Below the pieces are notes generated by a model. The model searched no databases. It was given only the letters and a program-made list of their open reading frames with translations, and had not been told where the DNA came from. From JAYYZW01 sp965217605 (GTDB lineage: Bacteria; Pseudomonadota; Gammaproteobacteria; Ga0077536), in the NCBI GenBank assembly GCA_965217605.1, contig CBDCJB010000005.1, positions 8,670 to 72,669 of the forward strand: a stretch of 64,000 bases of DNA, given 5' to 3'. Within the stretch, counting starts at the first letter, position 1. Every line of letters starts with the position of its first letter. Below, piece after piece: positions 62,516 to 64,000 of this stretch. Position numbers and translations under genes: made by a program.

Positions 62516-63706
62516 ATGCAGGTATTGAAATTGTTACATGAGATGGGCAGCGATGCGCTTTATGTTGTGCATTTGCGTCGTCGATTATCGGTTTGGGCGG
62601 CGGTGGGCGGAGTACTTCGTGGTCGCCGCTTATGGCTGATGCATATCGGTCGGAGCCTGGACAGTGGCACGAGCGAGAAACACGCGATTAAGCGCGTCGA
62701 TCGCTTGCTGGGTAATCGTCAGCTCGCTGGCGAGCGTTTGCAGTGGTACCAATGGGTCACTCGGCTGTTGGTATCGGACTGCGCGCATCCGGTGGTGTTG
62801 GTGGATTGGTCTAATCTAGATCAACGTCAAGAGCTGTACGTATTGCGGGCGGCCTTAGCGGTGGGTGGTCGAGCCATCCCCTTGTATGAAGAAGTCGAAC
62901 ACCATTACGCGAGTGTCAAAGCGGAGAAACGCTTTCTGAAGCGACTGAAGGCCATTCTGCCTACGGGCTGTGTTCTCATCTTGGTCAGTGATGCAGGATT
63001 TCGAACACCCTGGTTAAGTCTTGTCGCCTCAATGGGGTGGTATTACGTGGGTCGGATCCGTCATCGTCACCTCGTGCGAGGTGTAGATGAGACGACATGG
63101 CATTCGAACAAAGTGCTCTACAACCAAGCCAACGCTCATCCGAAGTCGGTGGGTCGTTTTTTGATCACCAAAAGTAATCCGCTGGATACCCATTTGTTCG
63201 TATACAAAGGCAAGAAACGCGGGCGTGTCTGCTATACGGCTTACGGCAAACCGGCGCGGGCTCGCAATACTGAGAAACCGTCGGCAGCGGCGCGTGAGCC
63301 GTGGTTATTGGCAAGCAATCTACCGGAAAACCTTCGTAGTGCGCATCGAGTGGTTGCCGTGTATCGTCGCCGCATGCAGATTGAAGAGAGCTTCCGCGAC
63401 ACGAAGTCGCCCCGTTACGGCTTTGCACTTAGAGAAAACATGGGACGTGATCCCGACACAGTGGCGAACTTACTCTTGCTGTGTGCATTGGCCACACTGG
63501 CCCAATGGTTGGTCGGCCTGGTCGGTTACCAAACCGGCTTAGTGAAAGGCTTACAGGCCAATACCGAAAGACGTAAGCCCGTCCTATCAGTGGTATTCGT
63601 TGGTGCTCGCCTCATTGCCAAACAACTTCAAATCCAGCGCTCAACTTTATTACAGAGTCTTCGCGACCTACGAGGACGGGCTGTTGTACAACTTGAGTAT
63701 TGCTAG
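62516..63706 (+). CDS. IS10-like (IS4-family) transposase
   Basis: 396 residues. Close in pattern to IS10 transposase: KHAIKRVDRLLGNRQL, PVVLVDWSN (first Asp), ILVSDAGFRTPW (second Asp), TKSNPLDTHLFVYKGKKRGR, EPWLLASNLP and the YREK box YRRRMQIEESFRDTK. Start ATG 62516 with GAGGT upstream. The frame is intact, but the IS630 insertion has separated it from its native promoter region. Confidence 0.94.
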   Translation: MQVLKLLHEMGSDALYVVHLRRRLSVWAAVGGVLRGRRLWLMHIGRSLDSGTSEKHAIKRVDRLLGNRQLAGERLQWYQWVTRLLVSDCAHPVVLVDWSNLDQRQELYVLRAALAVGGRAIPLYEEVEHHYASVKAEKRFLKRLKAILPTGCVLILVSDAGFRTPWLSLVASMGWYYVGRIRHRHLVRGVDETTWHSNKVLYNQANAHPKSVGRFLITKSNPLDTHLFVYKGKKRGRVCYTAYGKPARARNTEKPSAAAREPWLLASNLPENLRSAHRVVAVYRRRMQIEESFRDTKSPRYGFALRENMGRDPDTVANLLLLCALATLAQWLVGLVGYQTGLVKGLQANTERRKPVLSVVFVGARLIAKQLQIQRSTLLQSLRDLRGRAVVQLEYC

Positions 63707-63729
63707 TCGAATTTGTGGGGATCCGTCAG

Positions 63730-63738
63730 GGGTGCAGC
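63730..63738. repeat. 9-base target duplication, right copy
   Basis: GGGTGCAGC, the same as at 61216-61224. Confidence 0.93.
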
Positions 63739-63922
63739 TCTTTGTCCGGCGAGAATCCCCAATGGCCCGTGCCGCGGCCTTGATCAACCCGGTCCGTTCA
63801 TCGGCCAAGCGCAGCAACTGCACCCCACCGTTGGAAGTGATGTCACCGCCGTTGAATGAGACGTCGATCTTGCGGCGAGAAAAGCGTGGAAATTGCAGCG
63901 CAGTCTGGGTACATTCTGTCAC
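63739..63922 (-). pseudogene. IS1380 transposase, N-terminal part
   Basis: Starts GTG at 63922 and reads TECTQTALQFPRFSRRKIDV, then GGDITSNGGVQLLRLADE, typical of IS1380 transposase N termini. It breaks off at the IS10-like insertion after about 61 codons. The rest is at 60095-61224. Confidence 0.88.
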
Positions 63923-64000
63923 GGGCGAGTCCTTTCCGTTTTCAGTCTAACTAACTGAATTATAACGGATTAGAAAGGGCTTGCCCTCTTTTTTATGAAA

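Larger units (their letters stand above)
61225..63729 (+). mobile_element. IS10-like element (IS4 family) carrying an IS630 insertion
   Basis: Terminal inverted repeats at 61225-61242 and 63712-63729 match at 15 of 18 positions and start CTGAG/CTGAC, then GATCCCC or AATCCCC, very like the IS10 outside end. Without the inner element it is about 1340 bases, against 1329 for IS10. It lies inside the IS1380 transposase gene, with a 9-base target duplication. The inner IS630 element entered its leader, 38 bases before the transposase start. Confidence 0.93.
59881..64000 (-). mobile_element. IS1380-family element, interrupted (right end beyond window)
   Basis: Outermost of three nested elements. 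The left end is placed at 59881, where TAGCCCGGATATTGCATGAG begins; the window stops at ATGAAA, which would match the reverse complement of that tip if the next bases are TATCCGGGCTA. Without the insert the element would be about 1.62 kb, the usual size of IS1380 relatives. Its transposase gene runs leftward and is split. Left end inferred, right end unseen. Confidence 0.7.

Noticed and set aside
1..64000. CRISPR array, tRNA or rRNA genes
   Set aside because: No regularly spaced direct repeats and no cloverleaf or rRNA-like stretch were seen. The repeats found are isolated palindromes.

Overview
The window is a stretch of a GC-rich (about 60 %) bacterial chromosome. Gene order and protein types point to a gammaproteobacterium: rsmD and an M16 protease pair divergent from ftsY-ftsE-ftsX-rpoH, a coxBA-ctaG-coxC-SURF1-ctaA-ctaB cluster, bioBFCD, and dnaA-dnaN-recF-gyrB divergent from rpmH-rnpA-yidC-mnmE. 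The genus cannot be named from the sequence alone. The chromosome origin probably lies near dnaA (about 25.8-27.5 kb). Most genes to its left are read leftward and most to its right rightward, and DnaA boxes sit in both dnaA flanks.

Left part (1-25.8 kb), core genes. The first 54 bases are the right end of an IS630-type element. Then come coaD and rsmD (the latter apparently starting with ATT), two M16 peptidases, ftsYEX, rpoH behind a perfect CIRCE operator overlapping its promoter, the aa3-type cytochrome c oxidase and heme A assembly cluster (including a 41-codon membrane ORF), biotin genes without bioH, comF, and gyrB/recF/dnaN/dnaA.

Middle part (27.5-35 kb). rpmH is followed by an rnpA frame with no ATG/GTG/TTG start, then yidC directly (no yidD between), mnmE, and a small surface-glycan group: two GT9 heptosyltransferase-like proteins, one GT4 glycosyltransferase and a sulfotransferase.

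Accessory part (35-59.3 kb). This looks like a catabolic island built on flavin chemistry and amide-ring hydrolysis. It has four luciferase-like (LLM) flavin oxidoreductases, two ATP-dependent hydantoinase/oxoprolinase A+B pairs in opposite gene order, an amidohydrolase, a PuuE-like deacetylase, a metallo-beta-lactamase-fold hydrolase, an AA_synth-family protein, a creatinase-like M24 protein, an alpha/beta hydrolase, a cupin, SnoaL-like and VOC proteins, a PF10118 protein, a methyltransferase, an ATC-hydrolase-like protein and a four-helix membrane protein that resembles styrene-oxide isomerase. I recognise no transporter or transcription regulator inside it. A secreted metzincin-type protease with a PEP-CTERM-like tail sits in its middle.

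Right end (59.9-64 kb). Three insertion sequences are nested like dolls: an IS630-family element inside an IS10-like (IS4-family) element, itself inside an IS1380-family element whose transposase is cut in two. Target duplications give the order of events, and removal of the insert restores a 437-residue transposase frame.

At least three families of palindromic intergenic repeats (REP-like) are scattered through the window. No stretch longer than about 300 bases is without a gene; I saw no tRNA, rRNA or CRISPR array.
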